Positions 8,435 through 17,338 of a stretch of 64,000 nt of DNA are shown here, in pieces. This stretch comes from Bradyrhizobium sp. NP1. Lineage in GTDB: Bacteria > Pseudomonadota > Alphaproteobacteria > Rhizobiales > Xanthobacteraceae. The position numbers and the translations under genes were made by a program. Below the pieces are notes generated by a model. It had not been told where the DNA came from, searched no databases, and saw only the letters and a list, made by a program, of their open reading frames with translations. The stretch's first letter is position 1. Each line of letters begins with the position of its first letter. The stretch is taken from contig NZ_CP127385.1 in assembly GCF_030378205.1 (NCBI RefSeq), forward strand, positions 3,388,001 to 3,452,000, in the 5' to 3' direction.

Positions 8435-8557
8435 GGCATCGGCTCCGATGAAATCAGAACCGTTGCTCTAGATTCTTCTCTGACGCGTTTTCTTGACGCG
8501 AGCGGGTGTCCACCCCGGATCAAGTCCGGGGCGGGCTTTCGCTCGAAAACGCTTCTA
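8433..8557. repeat. Interspersed palindromic repeat, copy E1
   Basis: Starts CTAGGGC and ends CGCTTCTAG, with internal TCTGACGCGTTTTCTTGACGCG, matching 24195-24300 in order and spacing except for a different centre. It sits between two converging genes and supplies both stop codons. It resembles the abundant extragenic palindromes of Bradyrhizobium genomes; transcription-end function is possible. Confidence 0.7.
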
Positions 8558-9931
8558 GCTGCGCTTCTTCAGGCTGGCGACGCGGACCGAGCGACCCGCG
8601 GCCTTGCCGGCGTGCTTCGCCGGCTTCGCGCCAGCGCGCGCCGCCGGATGCGCGGCATGGGCGACATGGGCACGCGATCCGTGCCCGCGGGCAACGACCG
8701 CTGCAGCCCCGCGCTTGGCTGCTCCCGCTTTCGCGGCGGCCAGCGGCGCCTCGCCCTTGGCCATGGCGTCGGCCGGCATCCCCTCGCGTCGCGGCTGGAT
8801 CGAGGCGAACGCGGCGCGCGCATCCTTCGGCAATTCGAACAGGCTCTGCTGGGGCACCGGCAGGCTGATCGCGGCCTTCTGCACCGCGAGCTCGTCGGTC
8901 CGCGGCCAGGCCGTCGGTGCGGCGCCGAGCCGCTTCACGCGGCTGAACGGCTCGGCGGAAAGGAACAGTGCGCCGTCGGGCGTGTCGAAGCTCGGCAGAA
9001 CCGGCGCGGGCAGCGTTTGCGGTTCGGCAAAAACGAAATTGGGAATTTTCGGCCAGCGTGCGATCGGCACATTCTCCGACGGCGGATGCATCTGCCACTC
9101 CGCCGGGTCGGTCGGCGTCGCCGGCCGATCGGGCGTCGCCGCCACCACATGCACGATGCGGTAGCCGCGCGCCTTCAGGTCATGCAGGATTGCCGGCAGC
9201 GCGCCCGCGGTGCGCGCCTGGATGTCGTGCAGCAGGAGAATGCCCTTGCCCTTGGCCTCCAGGCGCTTCATCGCAAGGTCGTGGACGCGCGCCGACGAGA
9301 TGCGATGCCAGTCATCGGCGAGAAAATCCGCGCTCCAGAGCTGGATGCCGCGCGAGGCCAGGTAGTTCTCGACGCCTTCGGCGCGCAGCAGGCCCGGGAT
9401 GCGGAAGAAGGGCGAAAGCGCGCTCGGATCGGTGAGGGCGGCCGTGACCGAGGCGATGCCCTGGTCAATCTCTTCCTGCGCCTTCTCGACCGGCATCTTC
9501 TGGAAGGTCAGCGGATGGTTCTGGCTGTGGGTGCCGATGCTGTGGCCGGCTGCCACCAGCTTGCGCACGCCCTCCGGATTGGCCCGGGCCTGGCTGCCGA
9601 TCAGGAAGAAGGTCGCCTTGACGCATTGATCGGCGAGGGTCTGCAGCACCTGGTTGCTGTGCTTGGGCAGCGGGCCGTCGTCGAAGGTCAGCACCACCTC
9701 GTGATCCCGCAGCGGCAGCGTCTCCGGATATTGCATGGTGCCGATGCGCGGATGTTCGCGCGGGTCGACCACGATGGTGCGCGAGGTGCCGAGCGCGTCG
9801 GGATGGCCGGGGCAGTCGGCGGCATGCGCGGCCTGTGCAATTGCGCCGATGAGGAAAGCGGCGCAAAGGGCGATCCGCGATTGGGTCTTCGAGCCGACCG
9901 AGCCGTTACCGATCATCAAGTACCACCGCAT
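8555..9931 (-). CDS. Polysaccharide deacetylase (NodB/CE4) with long C-terminal extension
   Basis: 458 residues. A signal peptide (about residues 18-38) precedes a CE4 domain with LTFDDGPLPKHSNQV (metal-binding aspartates), GHSIGTHSQNH (metal-binding histidines), PFFRIPG and ILLLHD. After residue about 275 comes a Pro/Ala-rich linker and a Lys/Ala/His-rich tail (GKAAGRSVRVASLKKRS). Likely removes acetyl from an N-acetylated or O-acetylated glycan at the cell surface. The gene at 10136 is a paralogue lacking the tail. An internal ATG at 9916 is a possible start. Confidence 0.88.
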   Translation of the reverse strand: MRWYLMIGNGSVGSKTQSRIALCAAFLIGAIAQAAHAADCPGHPDALGTSRTIVVDPREHPRIGTMQYPETLPLRDHEVVLTFDDGPLPKHSNQVLQTLADQCVKATFFLIGSQARANPEGVRKLVAAGHSIGTHSQNHPLTFQKMPVEKAQEEIDQGIASVTAALTDPSALSPFFRIPGLLRAEGVENYLASRGIQLWSADFLADDWHRISSARVHDLAMKRLEAKGKGILLLHDIQARTAGALPAILHDLKARGYRIVHVVAATPDRPATPTDPAEWQMHPPSENVPIARWPKIPNFVFAEPQTLPAPVLPSFDTPDGALFLSAEPFSRVKRLGAAPTAWPRTDELAVQKAAISLPVPQQSLFELPKDARAAFASIQPRREGMPADAMAKGEAPLAAAKAGAAKRGAAAVVARGHGSRAHVAHAAHPAARAGAKPAKHAGKAAGRSVRVASLKKRS

Positions 9932-10135
9932 TCACGCCTGACGCATCACCGCCATTTGCACGTCATCCTTGCCGCCAGCTTGCATCAATTCGTCTCAGCC
10001 CTGTCGGCACGGGTTCAGATAGGCCGAATCATTACATACTGCGCGATGAATACGGCCTTAATTGTCGATTCTCACACACGTTTGAGCCGCGGTGTCCCTG
10101 AACCGCACAGCTCCGGCCGCGGCGCGTTGCCGCAT

Positions 10136-10951
10136 TCAGGGCGCCTGCTCGGCCTCGGCCGACACCGCGCCGGGGACGATGTGCACGACGTGATAGTCGT
10201 TGTCCTTCAGATACCGCAGGAAAGCCGGCAGCATCGCCGCGGTCTGCGCCTTGGGGTCGTGCAGCAGGATGATGCCCTTGCGCGCGACCCTGAGGCGGTC
10301 CGTGAGCAGCTTCAACTCCTGCTTCGGCGTCATCTTGTTCCAGTCGCTGGCCCAGAGGTCGGCGCCGAACACGATGATGCCGCGCGATTGCAGCATATCG
10401 AGTGTCGCCGGCGTGGACTCGAAGCCGGGAAAGCGGAAGAACGGCGTCGAAGGCTTGGTGGTCGCAACCCCGTGAAGCGCGGCTTCGACTGCGGAGATGC
10501 CGTGATCGATCTCGTCGAAGGCGTTCGCCCGCGGCATCCGCATCAGGCTGAAATGGGTCCAGGTATGATGCCCGATGCTGTGCCCTTCGGCCGCGATCCG
10601 CCGCACCAGCTCGGGATGCTCCGATGCCGGCTTGCCGATCAGGAAGAAGGTCGCGCGCACGCACTCCTGCGCCAGCGCCTTGAGCACCTTCGGCGTCGTC
10701 GGCGGCCACGGACCGTCGTCGAAGGTCAGCACCACCTCGTGGTCGCGAAGCGGCAGCGTCTGCGGAAAGCTCTTGGTCCCGACGCGCGGATAGGTCGCCG
10801 CATCGATGGTGAGGACGCGCGAGGTGCCGAGCGTTCCGGCGCGCGGACAGTCGGCGCCTCTCGCGGCTGCGACGAGGCCGAGCGAGGCCAGGGCGGCGAG
10901 CGCCACCTTGCGCGGAATACGGGATCGACGTCGTCGGCGCGTGTTTTTCAT
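10136..10951 (-). CDS. Polysaccharide deacetylase (NodB/CE4)
   Basis: 271 residues, basic N-terminus plus signal peptide, then a CE4 domain: LTFDDGPWPPTTPKV, GHSIGHHTWTH, PFFRFPGF, GIILLHDPKAQT. Shares long blocks with the upstream-facing neighbour at 8555 (for example TLPLRDHEVVLTFDDGP), so the two are tandem duplicates on the same strand, 204 bp apart. Secreted or periplasmic. Substrate not evident; related proteins act on peptidoglycan or exopolysaccharide. Confidence 0.88.
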   Translation of the reverse strand: MKNTRRRRRSRIPRKVALAALASLGLVAAARGADCPRAGTLGTSRVLTIDAATYPRVGTKSFPQTLPLRDHEVVLTFDDGPWPPTTPKVLKALAQECVRATFFLIGKPASEHPELVRRIAAEGHSIGHHTWTHFSLMRMPRANAFDEIDHGISAVEAALHGVATTKPSTPFFRFPGFESTPATLDMLQSRGIIVFGADLWASDWNKMTPKQELKLLTDRLRVARKGIILLHDPKAQTAAMLPAFLRYLKDNDYHVVHIVPGAVSAEAEQAP

Positions 10952-11070
10952 TTGCGCTTGGTCTTGCCGATTGGGTAATGCCTGCAGCAGGGATACGGTG
11001 GATGCGTAACAAACCCGGAAGCCCAGCTCAATCGAGTTGAATTATTCTGTCAAACCGGCGAGGCAGCGCC

Positions 11071-12492
11071 ATGGTCGAACATTTGGACGTTGCCGATCAT
11101 GCCGGCGTCTCCGTGCTCGACCGTCTTCCGATGCGCGACGAAGACGGCCAGATCAGGCCCGAATTCATTGAGGAAATCACCCGCCGCATCAAGGCCGCCG
11201 ACGCCGGGTTCCTGCGCGCGGTGGTGGCGGAACTGCACGAGGCCGACCTTGGCGACCTGATCGGCGCGCTCGGGCCGGAGGACCGGGTCAGACTGGTCGA
11301 GCTCGCCGGCGCCGATTTCGACTTCTCGGCGCTGAACGAGGTCGATGAATCCGTCCGCGAGGAAATCCTCGAGGAGCTGGAACCGGAGACGGTCGCCGAA
11401 GGCGTGCGCGAGCTCGAGTCCGACGATGCGGTCGAACTGCTCGAAACGCTCGACGAGGAGGAGCAGGAGGAAATCCTCGAAAAGCTGCCGCCGTCCGAGC
11501 GCGATACGCTCGAGCGCAGCCTGCTCTATCCCGAGAACTCCGCCGGGCGGCGGATGCAGAGCGACTTCATCGCGGCGCCGCTCGGCTGGACGGTCGGCCA
11601 GGCGATCGACTACATGCGCGAGACGCCCGATCTGCCGGAGCGCTTCTACGAAATCTACGCCGTCGATGCCGACCGGCATTGGCTGGGCGCCATTCCACTC
11701 GATCGCCTGCTGCGCTCGCGCCCGCCGGTGCCGCTTGCCGAGCTGATCGACGAGGATCGCCGCCGCGTCTCCGTGCTCGACGATCAGGAGGAGGTGGCGC
11801 GGCTGTTCGGCAAATACAACCTGGTCGCTGCTCCCGTGGTCGACACCGAGAACCGGCTGGTCGGCGTCATCACCATCGACGACGTCGTCGACGTGATCGA
11901 GGAGGAGGCCGACGAGGATCTGAAGGCGCTCGGCGGCGTCACCCGTCACGAAGAGCTGTCGGACAATGTCTGGACGGTCGCGCGCGGCCGCTTCAACTGG
12001 CTGTTGGTGAATCTCGCGACCGCCTTCCTCGCCTCGTCGGTGCTTGGCCTGTTCGAAGGCCAGTTGCAGCAGATGGTGGCGCTCGCCGTGCTGGCGCCGA
12101 TCGTCGCGAGCCAGGGCGGCAATGCCGCAACCCAGACCATGACGGTCGCGGTGCGCGCGCTCGCGACGCGCGAACTCGGTCCCGCCAACGCGCTGCGGGT
12201 GATCCTGCGCGAGAGCCTGGTCGGGCTCGTCAACGGCGTCGCGTTTGCCGTCATTACCGGCGTCGCCGCCATCGCCTGGTTCAGGATACCGGGGCTCGGC
12301 CTCGTCATCGGGCTTGCCATCATCTGCAACCTCGTTGCCGGCGCGCTCGGCGGCATCCTCATTCCCATGGTGCTGGAGCGGGTGCGCGCCGACCCGGCGG
12401 TGGCCTCCGGTACTTTCGTCACGACGGTCACTGACGTGGTCGGATTCTTTGCCTTCCTGGGCATCGCCACGCTCTGGTTCGGATTGAAATAG
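11071..12492 (+). CDS. mgtE: Magnesium transporter MgtE
   Basis: 473 residues with the standard MgtE order: acidic cytosolic N domain (about 30-140, many Glu/Asp), two CBS domains (about 145-275, with LVGVITIDDVVDVIEEEADED) and five membrane helices (about 300-473) including NAATQTMTVAVRALATREL. Magnesium enters down the gradient, gated by magnesium bound in the N and CBS domains. The ATG at 11071 starts the family N-terminus. Stands alone. Confidence 0.95.
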   Translation: MVEHLDVADHAGVSVLDRLPMRDEDGQIRPEFIEEITRRIKAADAGFLRAVVAELHEADLGDLIGALGPEDRVRLVELAGADFDFSALNEVDESVREEILEELEPETVAEGVRELESDDAVELLETLDEEEQEEILEKLPPSERDTLERSLLYPENSAGRRMQSDFIAAPLGWTVGQAIDYMRETPDLPERFYEIYAVDADRHWLGAIPLDRLLRSRPPVPLAELIDEDRRRVSVLDDQEEVARLFGKYNLVAAPVVDTENRLVGVITIDDVVDVIEEEADEDLKALGGVTRHEELSDNVWTVARGRFNWLLVNLATAFLASSVLGLFEGQLQQMVALAVLAPIVASQGGNAATQTMTVAVRALATRELGPANALRVILRESLVGLVNGVAFAVITGVAAIAWFRIPGLGLVIGLAIICNLVAGALGGILIPMVLERVRADPAVASGTFVTTVTDVVGFFAFLGIATLWFGLK

Positions 12493-12517
12493 CGCGCCAG
12501 AACAAGCGCTTATATCG

Positions 12518-12532
12518 TTAATCGATCCTTAA
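12518..12532. promoter_or_regulatory. CtrA box candidate (TTAA-N7-TTAA, perfect)
   Basis: TTAA at 12518-12521, the seven bases TCGATCC, then TTAA at 12529-12532: an exact match to the CtrA consensus, 36 bp before the start of the HTH gene at 12568. In this GC-rich setting the match is notable, but binding is not shown. Confidence 0.45.
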
Positions 12533-12567
12533 GCGGCATCGCCGACAATGCCAGCCTTGGGGGTTGG

Positions 12568-12870
12568 ATGATGCGGCGCTTGCGATTGAAGGCGGACGGA
12601 CGGATCGTCGAGCTGCGCGACGGGCAGGAAGTCCCGCTGCAGCCGGCGATGCCGGGCGCGGCCGCCGAGCCCGGCACGCTCGAGGTGCGCGATTTGCGCC
12701 GCCGCGCCTGCCTGACCCAGCAGCAATTCGCCGAAAAGCTCGGCGTGCCCGTCGAGACCATCCGCAACTGGGAGCAGGGCAAGCGCGCCCCGCGCGGCCC
12801 GGCTCGGGCGCTGCTCGCGGTCATCGCGCATGCGCCCGAGATGGTGTTCGCCGCTCTGGCCAAGGCCTGA
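12568..12870 (+). CDS. XRE-family helix-turn-helix protein
   Basis: 100 residues. N-terminal part MMRRLRLKADGRIVELRDGQ is non-domain; residues about 38-92 form a Cro/CI-type HTH with LTQQQFAEKLGVPVETIRNWEQGKRAP, as in NadS/HigA-like antitoxin regulators. No toxin gene is adjacent, so toxin-antitoxin pairing is not supported. A perfect TTAA-N7-TTAA box lies just upstream. Confidence 0.82.
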   Translation: MMRRLRLKADGRIVELRDGQEVPLQPAMPGAAAEPGTLEVRDLRRRACLTQQQFAEKLGVPVETIRNWEQGKRAPRGPARALLAVIAHAPEMVFAALAKA

Positions 12871-12971
12871 TCGGGCCGCAGGGCAGCACGGACAGGGCGG
12901 CACAGGTTGGTGCGTTGGCAGCGTGAGGTCGGGGCGCCATAATGCGCTCCTGGTCGGTCCGGATCCGCAAA

Positions 12972-13790
12972 ATGCTCTTTGTCGAGGCCAATGGCGCGAG
13001 AATTCCAGCGATCGGGCTCGGCACCTGGGAGCTCCGCGGGCGCACCTGCGCGCGGCTGGTGGCGCAGGCGCTGAAGCTCGGCTATCGGCACATCGATACC
13101 GCGCAGGTCTACGAGAACGAGCGCGAGGTGGGCGAGGGATTGCGCACCTCGGGCGTCAGGCGCGACGAGGTCTTCATCACCACGAAGGTCTGGACCACGC
13201 ATTTCGCCCCGAACGAGCTCGAGCGTTCGACCAAGGAAAGCCTGGTCAAGCTCCGGCTTTCCGAGGTCGACCTGCTGCTGCTGCATTGGCCAAATCCGCA
13301 GGTGCCATTGTCGGAAACGCTGGGCGCGCTGGCGCGGGCGAGGGAGCTCGGCCTCGCCAGGCACATCGGCGTCTCGAATTTCACGGTGGCGCTGCTGGAG
13401 CAGGCGGTTGCGCAATGCCCGGCTCCGCTGGTCTGCGACCAGGTCGAGTATCACCCGTATCTCGACCAGACCAGGGTGAGGGAGGCTTGCGCGAGCCTTG
13501 GCCTGGCGCTGGTCGCCTATAGTCCGGTTGCAAAGGGACGCATCAAGGGGGACCGGACGCTCGCGCGGATCGGCGAGCGCTACCGCAAGACAGCGGCCCA
13601 GGTATGCCTGCGCTGGCTGGTGCAGCAGAATGTTCCGGCGATCCCGCGTACCTCGAAGCTCGAGCGGCTCTCGGAAAACATCGACGTCTTCGATTTCGAG
13701 TTGTCGGACGAGGAGATGGCGCAGATTTTCCAGATGGGCAGTGCCGGGACGCGGCTGACCAACTTTGGATTTGCGCCGAAATGGGATTGA
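12972..13790 (+). CDS. Aldo/keto reductase (2,5-diketo-D-gluconate reductase-like)
   Basis: A 272-residue NADPH-dependent carbonyl reductase. The tetrad is visible: D in HIDTAQVYENE with the following Y, K in ITTKVW, and H in LLLLHWPNP. The nucleotide-binding end IPRTSKLERLSENIDVFDFELS is also typical. I chose the ATG at 12972 (MLFVEANG, family start); an in-frame ATG at 12942 would add ten residues. Substrate unknown. Confidence 0.92.
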   Translation: MLFVEANGARIPAIGLGTWELRGRTCARLVAQALKLGYRHIDTAQVYENEREVGEGLRTSGVRRDEVFITTKVWTTHFAPNELERSTKESLVKLRLSEVDLLLLHWPNPQVPLSETLGALARARELGLARHIGVSNFTVALLEQAVAQCPAPLVCDQVEYHPYLDQTRVREACASLGLALVAYSPVAKGRIKGDRTLARIGERYRKTAAQVCLRWLVQQNVPAIPRTSKLERLSENIDVFDFELSDEEMAQIFQMGSAGTRLTNFGFAPKWD

Positions 13791-13845
13791 GGTCGCGCCG
13801 TCGCCGGCTATTGTAACCCGCGGGGGTCTAGCTTGAACGACGGCG

Positions 13846-14742
13846 ATGGAACTGCGGCAGTTCATCCGGACTGATGTGACGGCGTCGGCGATTGCGCATC
13901 TGTCGATCCTGGCGCTGGTTTTCGTTTTCACCGAGGTGCATCCGTTCGGAACGGTGACGGCGGAGCCGATCGCCGTCGACATCGTGACACCCGACGAGGT
14001 GCCTGCGAAACAGCCGGAATTGCCGCCGTCGCCGCCGCCGACGCCCGATCCGCCACCACAGGACAAGCTTGAGGCGGCCAAGCCCGAGCCCCTGAATCTA
14101 CCCGCGCCGGCGCCGCCTTCGGCCCAGCAGCAGCCGTCGCCGCCGGCCGAGCAGCCTACACAGGCACCCGCGCAGAAGCAGGCAGCGCGTCCCAACCGGA
14201 AAGAGGCGGCCGCTCCGCCGCCGCCCGCCCAGCCGGCCCCGCCGCCGGCGCCGCAGCCAGAGCCACAGCAGATGGCTGCCGCCGCGCCCGCCTACAAGCA
14301 GCCCGAACCCGACCTGACGCTGAAATATCACGTCATGCTCGGCCTGCCCGAAGCTCTGCCGCCGCTCCCGGCGGCACCGTCGAGCCCCGGTGACAGGCCG
14401 GGCGACGGCGTCGACGCCACCGCCTCGAGCGAGGCGAACATCGCCGCGAGCGCCATCGCCGAGTTCCGCCGTCACCTGAAGGCCTGCTCGAAGCTGCCGG
14501 CGTCGGTCGATCCGGCCGACAAGGTCAAGATCAGGCTGCGTGTGATGATGACGGCCGACGGGCGGCTTGCCCGCGAGCCGATCCTGATCGAAGCCAGCGC
14601 TTCTACGAAGGGGCCGCTGTTGATGCAGAGCGCGATGGCGGCGCTCGCCGCCTGCCAGCCCTATGCGATGCTGCCGGCCGAGCGTTATGGCGAGTGGAAG
14701 GTGATCGACCTCTCCTTCACGCCGGACGATTTTTCCTCCTGA
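13846..14742 (+). CDS. TolA/TonB-like proline-rich envelope protein
   Basis: 298 residues: a single N-terminal membrane helix (about 13-33), a long Pro/Ala/Gln-rich periplasmic spacer (about 55-150) and a globular C-terminal domain (about 205-298) with VKIRLRVMMTADGRLAREP, a TonB/TolA C-domain-like strand pattern. This resembles TolA in layout but no tolQRB or exbBD genes are near. Probably a stand-alone envelope-spanning protein. Confidence 0.75.
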   Translation: MELRQFIRTDVTASAIAHLSILALVFVFTEVHPFGTVTAEPIAVDIVTPDEVPAKQPELPPSPPPTPDPPPQDKLEAAKPEPLNLPAPAPPSAQQQPSPPAEQPTQAPAQKQAARPNRKEAAAPPPPAQPAPPPAPQPEPQQMAAAAPAYKQPEPDLTLKYHVMLGLPEALPPLPAAPSSPGDRPGDGVDATASSEANIAASAIAEFRRHLKACSKLPASVDPADKVKIRLRVMMTADGRLAREPILIEASASTKGPLLMQSAMAALAACQPYAMLPAERYGEWKVIDLSFTPDDFSS

Positions 14743-14770
14743 GGAAATCTGTATTTGCTGGTGGTCCTTT

Positions 14771-14823
14771 GATTCTAACATTCGCAAACACGCCCGCCAA
14801 AACGGGATGCGAATGTTAGAATC
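14771..14823. terminator. Perfect 16-bp inverted repeat between convergent genes
   Basis: GATTCTAACATTCGCA (14771-14786) is matched exactly by its reverse complement at 14808-14823 across a 21-base loop. It lies between the ends of the TolA-like gene and the DUF599 gene, so it could end transcription both ways, though no T tract follows. Similar palindromes are, from memory, repeated in Bradyrhizobium genomes. Confidence 0.6.
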
Positions 14824-14829
14824 GGACCT

Positions 14830-15507
14830 CTAGCTGCCCATCGCGCGCCAGGCATTGGAGGCGAACTGTCGCCGCCACGTCACCACCACGACCAGTCCCG
14901 TGGTCGCGAACAGCACCCAGGGACTCACGAACCAGCCGAGATAGCCGAGTGCGAAAAAGAACGCGCGTTGTCCGCGGTTGAAATGCCGCCCGGCCGCCTC
15001 GAACAGCCGCGTGGTGCGGATCACATGCGCCTGTGCTTCGGGCGTGTCGCGCTGGCTCGCCGGCGGCATGCCGCCGAGCAGGATCGCGACATAGTTGAAC
15101 AGCCGGTAGGCCCAGGCGAACTTGAAGAAGGCGTAGACGAAGATCAGGATCAGCCCGACGCATTTCATTTCCCAGAGCGCCGGTGAGGGGCTGAGGTCGA
15201 CCGGCAGCTTGCTGAGCACCGCGAGCGCATCGTTGGTGGCGCGCAACAAGGCGAGCCCGCCGCCGAGCGCGATCAGGCTGGTGGAGGCAAAGAACGCCGT
15301 GCCGTTCTGCAGCGAGGCCATGATCTGCATGTCGACCATGCGCGTCTCGCGGTCGAGCATGCGGCGGATCCAGACCTCGCGATAGACGTTCATGCGCGCC
15401 GACAGGCTGTCGCGTCCGTAGGCGGAGTGCTCCAGCGTGATGGCATAGCCGAGCCATTCGACGACAAAGAAGCCGACCGCGGTGATGTCGACCCAGTGTC
15501 CGCTCAT
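14830..15507 (-). CDS. DUF599 family membrane protein
   Basis: 225 residues, four or so hydrophobic segments (about 8-25, 75-95, 120-145, 190-212) and the conserved DUF599 features: MNVYREVWIRRMLDRETRMVD, NGTAFFASTSLIALGGGLALL, FFKFAWAYRLFNY and GRHFNRGQRAFFFAL. Function unknown in the family. Confidence 0.88.
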   Translation of the reverse strand: MSGHWVDITAVGFFVVEWLGYAITLEHSAYGRDSLSARMNVYREVWIRRMLDRETRMVDMQIMASLQNGTAFFASTSLIALGGGLALLRATNDALAVLSKLPVDLSPSPALWEMKCVGLILIFVYAFFKFAWAYRLFNYVAILLGGMPPASQRDTPEAQAHVIRTTRLFEAAGRHFNRGQRAFFFALGYLGWFVSPWVLFATTGLVVVVTWRRQFASNAWRAMGS

Positions 15508-15599
15508 GCCCGATCCCCACCCGCCGTTGCGACCCTCGCTGCGCAGGTTGAACGCGCCGCAGCGGTTATGGCAAGATGGAAGAAAAGGACTTCCGCAAA

Positions 15600-16262
15600 A
15601 TGGCTGACCTGAAGCTCGTCATCGGCAACAAGAACTATTCCTCGTGGTCGATGCGGCCGTGGCTTGCGATGCGCGCCGGCAACATCGCGTTCGAGGAAAT
15701 CTTCGTCCCGCTCTATACCGAGGATCCGGCGGACAAGGCGCGCATCGTAAGCTTCAGCCGGGCCGGCAAGGTGCCGGTGCTGATCGATGGCGTTATCGCG
15801 GTCTGGGATTCGCTTGCCATCATCGAATATGTCGCAGAGCGTTTTCCCGAAGCAAGGCTGTGGCCGGAAGACCGCGCGAGCCGCGCGCATGCGCGGTCGA
15901 TCTCGGCCGAGATGCATTCGGGCTTTCTGCCGCTGCGCAACGAGTGCGGCATGAACCTGCACCGTCCGGTGCGCGCCGTGGCGTTGTCCGACGACGCCCG
16001 GGCCAACATCGCGCGCATCCAGGAGATCTGGCGCGAATGCCGCGAGCGCTACGGCGCGAGGGGGCCGTTTCTGTTCGGCGCCTTCAGCGGAGCCGACGCG
16101 ATGTACGCGCCGGTCGTGCATCGCTTCCACACCTATGCCATCGAGGTCTCGCCGGAGGCGCAAGCCTACATGGCGACGATGATGGCGCTGCCGGCGTTCC
16201 AGGAATGGACGCGCGACGGCCTTGCCGAGACGCTGCTGATCGAAAAATTCGAGACGGCGTGA
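15600..16262 (+). CDS. Glutathione S-transferase family protein
   Basis: 220 residues. Thioredoxin-fold N-terminal domain with LVIGNKNYSSWSMRPWLAM (the serine-rich active-site region of the zeta/maleylacetoacetate-isomerase-like group), GKVPVLIDG and WDSLAIIEYVAERFP (glutathione-binding ES/DS motif), then an all-helical C-terminal domain ending in the GADAMYAPVVHRFHTY region. The ATG at 15600 has an AAGGA upstream; an ATG at 15576 is possible. Substrate unknown. Confidence 0.9.
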   Translation: MADLKLVIGNKNYSSWSMRPWLAMRAGNIAFEEIFVPLYTEDPADKARIVSFSRAGKVPVLIDGVIAVWDSLAIIEYVAERFPEARLWPEDRASRAHARSISAEMHSGFLPLRNECGMNLHRPVRAVALSDDARANIARIQEIWRECRERYGARGPFLFGAFSGADAMYAPVVHRFHTYAIEVSPEAQAYMATMMALPAFQEWTRDGLAETLLIEKFETA

Positions 16263-16400
16263 TTCACCCTTGCGCGAATGTGACGGTATTCGCGGCTTGA
16301 CGGATCGGTGCCGACGCGGTCGAATCCATCGTTCGATTTCGCCCGCGTTGGACCGGCTGAGTGCAGGCCGCGACCACGCATCCAACCGGAAGGTCTCGTC

Positions 16401-16769
16401 ATGGGAATTCTCGACGCCATTGAAAATTCGCCGGCCTTGAAGAGCGCATTCAGCCAGCTCGGCGCGGCCGTGTTGCCGGTCGTGATGAGCGAGGTGATGG
16501 GCACTGGCAGTCAGGGCGGACTGAACGCGATCGTCGCCAAGCTGCAGCAGGCAGGTTTCGGCGATCAGGTGAAGTCCTGGATCGGGAGCGGGGCCAACCT
16601 CCCGATCACGGCGGACCAGTTGCGGCAGGTGCTGGGCAATGACACCGTCAGGCAGCTGGCCGCCAAGTACAACATTCCGGTCGACCAGCTTGCCGAAATC
16701 CTGGCGCACCAGCTTCCGCTGGCGGTGGATCACGCAAGCCCCGACGGCAAGCTGCCGCATACCGCCTGA
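16401..16769 (+). CDS. YidB/DUF937 family protein
   Basis: 122 residues matching YidB: MGILDAIENSPALKSAF, GGLNAIVAKLQQAGFGDQVKSW, GSGANLPITADQLRQVLG and LAAKYNIPVDQLAEILAHQLP. The ATG at 16401 has a GGAAGG ribosome site. A soluble helical protein of unknown function. Confidence 0.9.
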   Translation: MGILDAIENSPALKSAFSQLGAAVLPVVMSEVMGTGSQGGLNAIVAKLQQAGFGDQVKSWIGSGANLPITADQLRQVLGNDTVRQLAAKYNIPVDQLAEILAHQLPLAVDHASPDGKLPHTA

Positions 16770-16979
16770 GACCCCTGCGGCAGCTCGAACTGAGAGCTTC
16801 GAAGGCCCACGGACGGAACTTCCTCCTTCTCGTATATCGCGCTGAAAAACCTGAAAAAAAGCCCGTTTGCCATGCCCTGATGTCGCTGGCCATTTGTACC
16901 GTCGGCATGCTATATGAACGGCGGGTTTCCAGCCGGATCTGCAGCGGGGACCGTGGGCACGTCCGGCGCTTTTGCGTGC

Positions 16980-17183
16980 ATGGAGAGGGCGTTGAGACAC
17001 AAGTTCAGCGTTGGAGAGACTGTCTATTTCACTGCCAGCAACGTTTCGCGTCCGGCCGCCAGTGGCACCTATGAGGTCGTCCGTCTGTTGCCGACCGACG
17101 GCGACGATTGCCAGTACAGGATCAAGAGCGCGACCGAAGCATTCGAACGGGTGGCCAAGGAGAGTCAGCTCGCACTCCCCTGA
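16980..17183 (+). CDS. Small conserved hypothetical protein
   Basis: 67 residues from the ATG at 16980, with a coherent small beta-rich sequence: HKFSVGETVYFTASN, GTYEVVRLLPTDGDDCQYRIKS and FERVAKESQLALP. From memory, such short VGDTVYF/YEVVRLLP proteins are common in Bradyrhizobium. A start at 16914 would extend it into non-protein-like sequence. Function unknown. Confidence 0.7.
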   Translation: MERALRHKFSVGETVYFTASNVSRPAASGTYEVVRLLPTDGDDCQYRIKSATEAFERVAKESQLALP

Positions 17184-17338
17184 GGCATTCCGCGCGGAGG
17201 CTTGAAAGCTGCGGTGGGTTTCGTTCGCGCTGCCGTCAAAAGGCCGGCTTCGCAGCAGCAATCTTCGTGAAGCGAATTGCCGCTCGCGGGATTTGCCTTC
17301 AATAATTGTGCTCTCAACGGGGTGAGGGGACTTCGCGC

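Noticed and set aside
8612..10978. Long plus-strand frame of 788 codons opposite the two deacetylase genes
   Set aside because: It is antisense to two well-supported CE4 genes; its Arg/Gly/Leu-rich translation is typical of GC-rich shadow frames.
12568..12870. Toxin-antitoxin module at the HTH gene
   Set aside because: The HTH resembles antitoxin regulators but no toxin-like gene is adjacent on either side.
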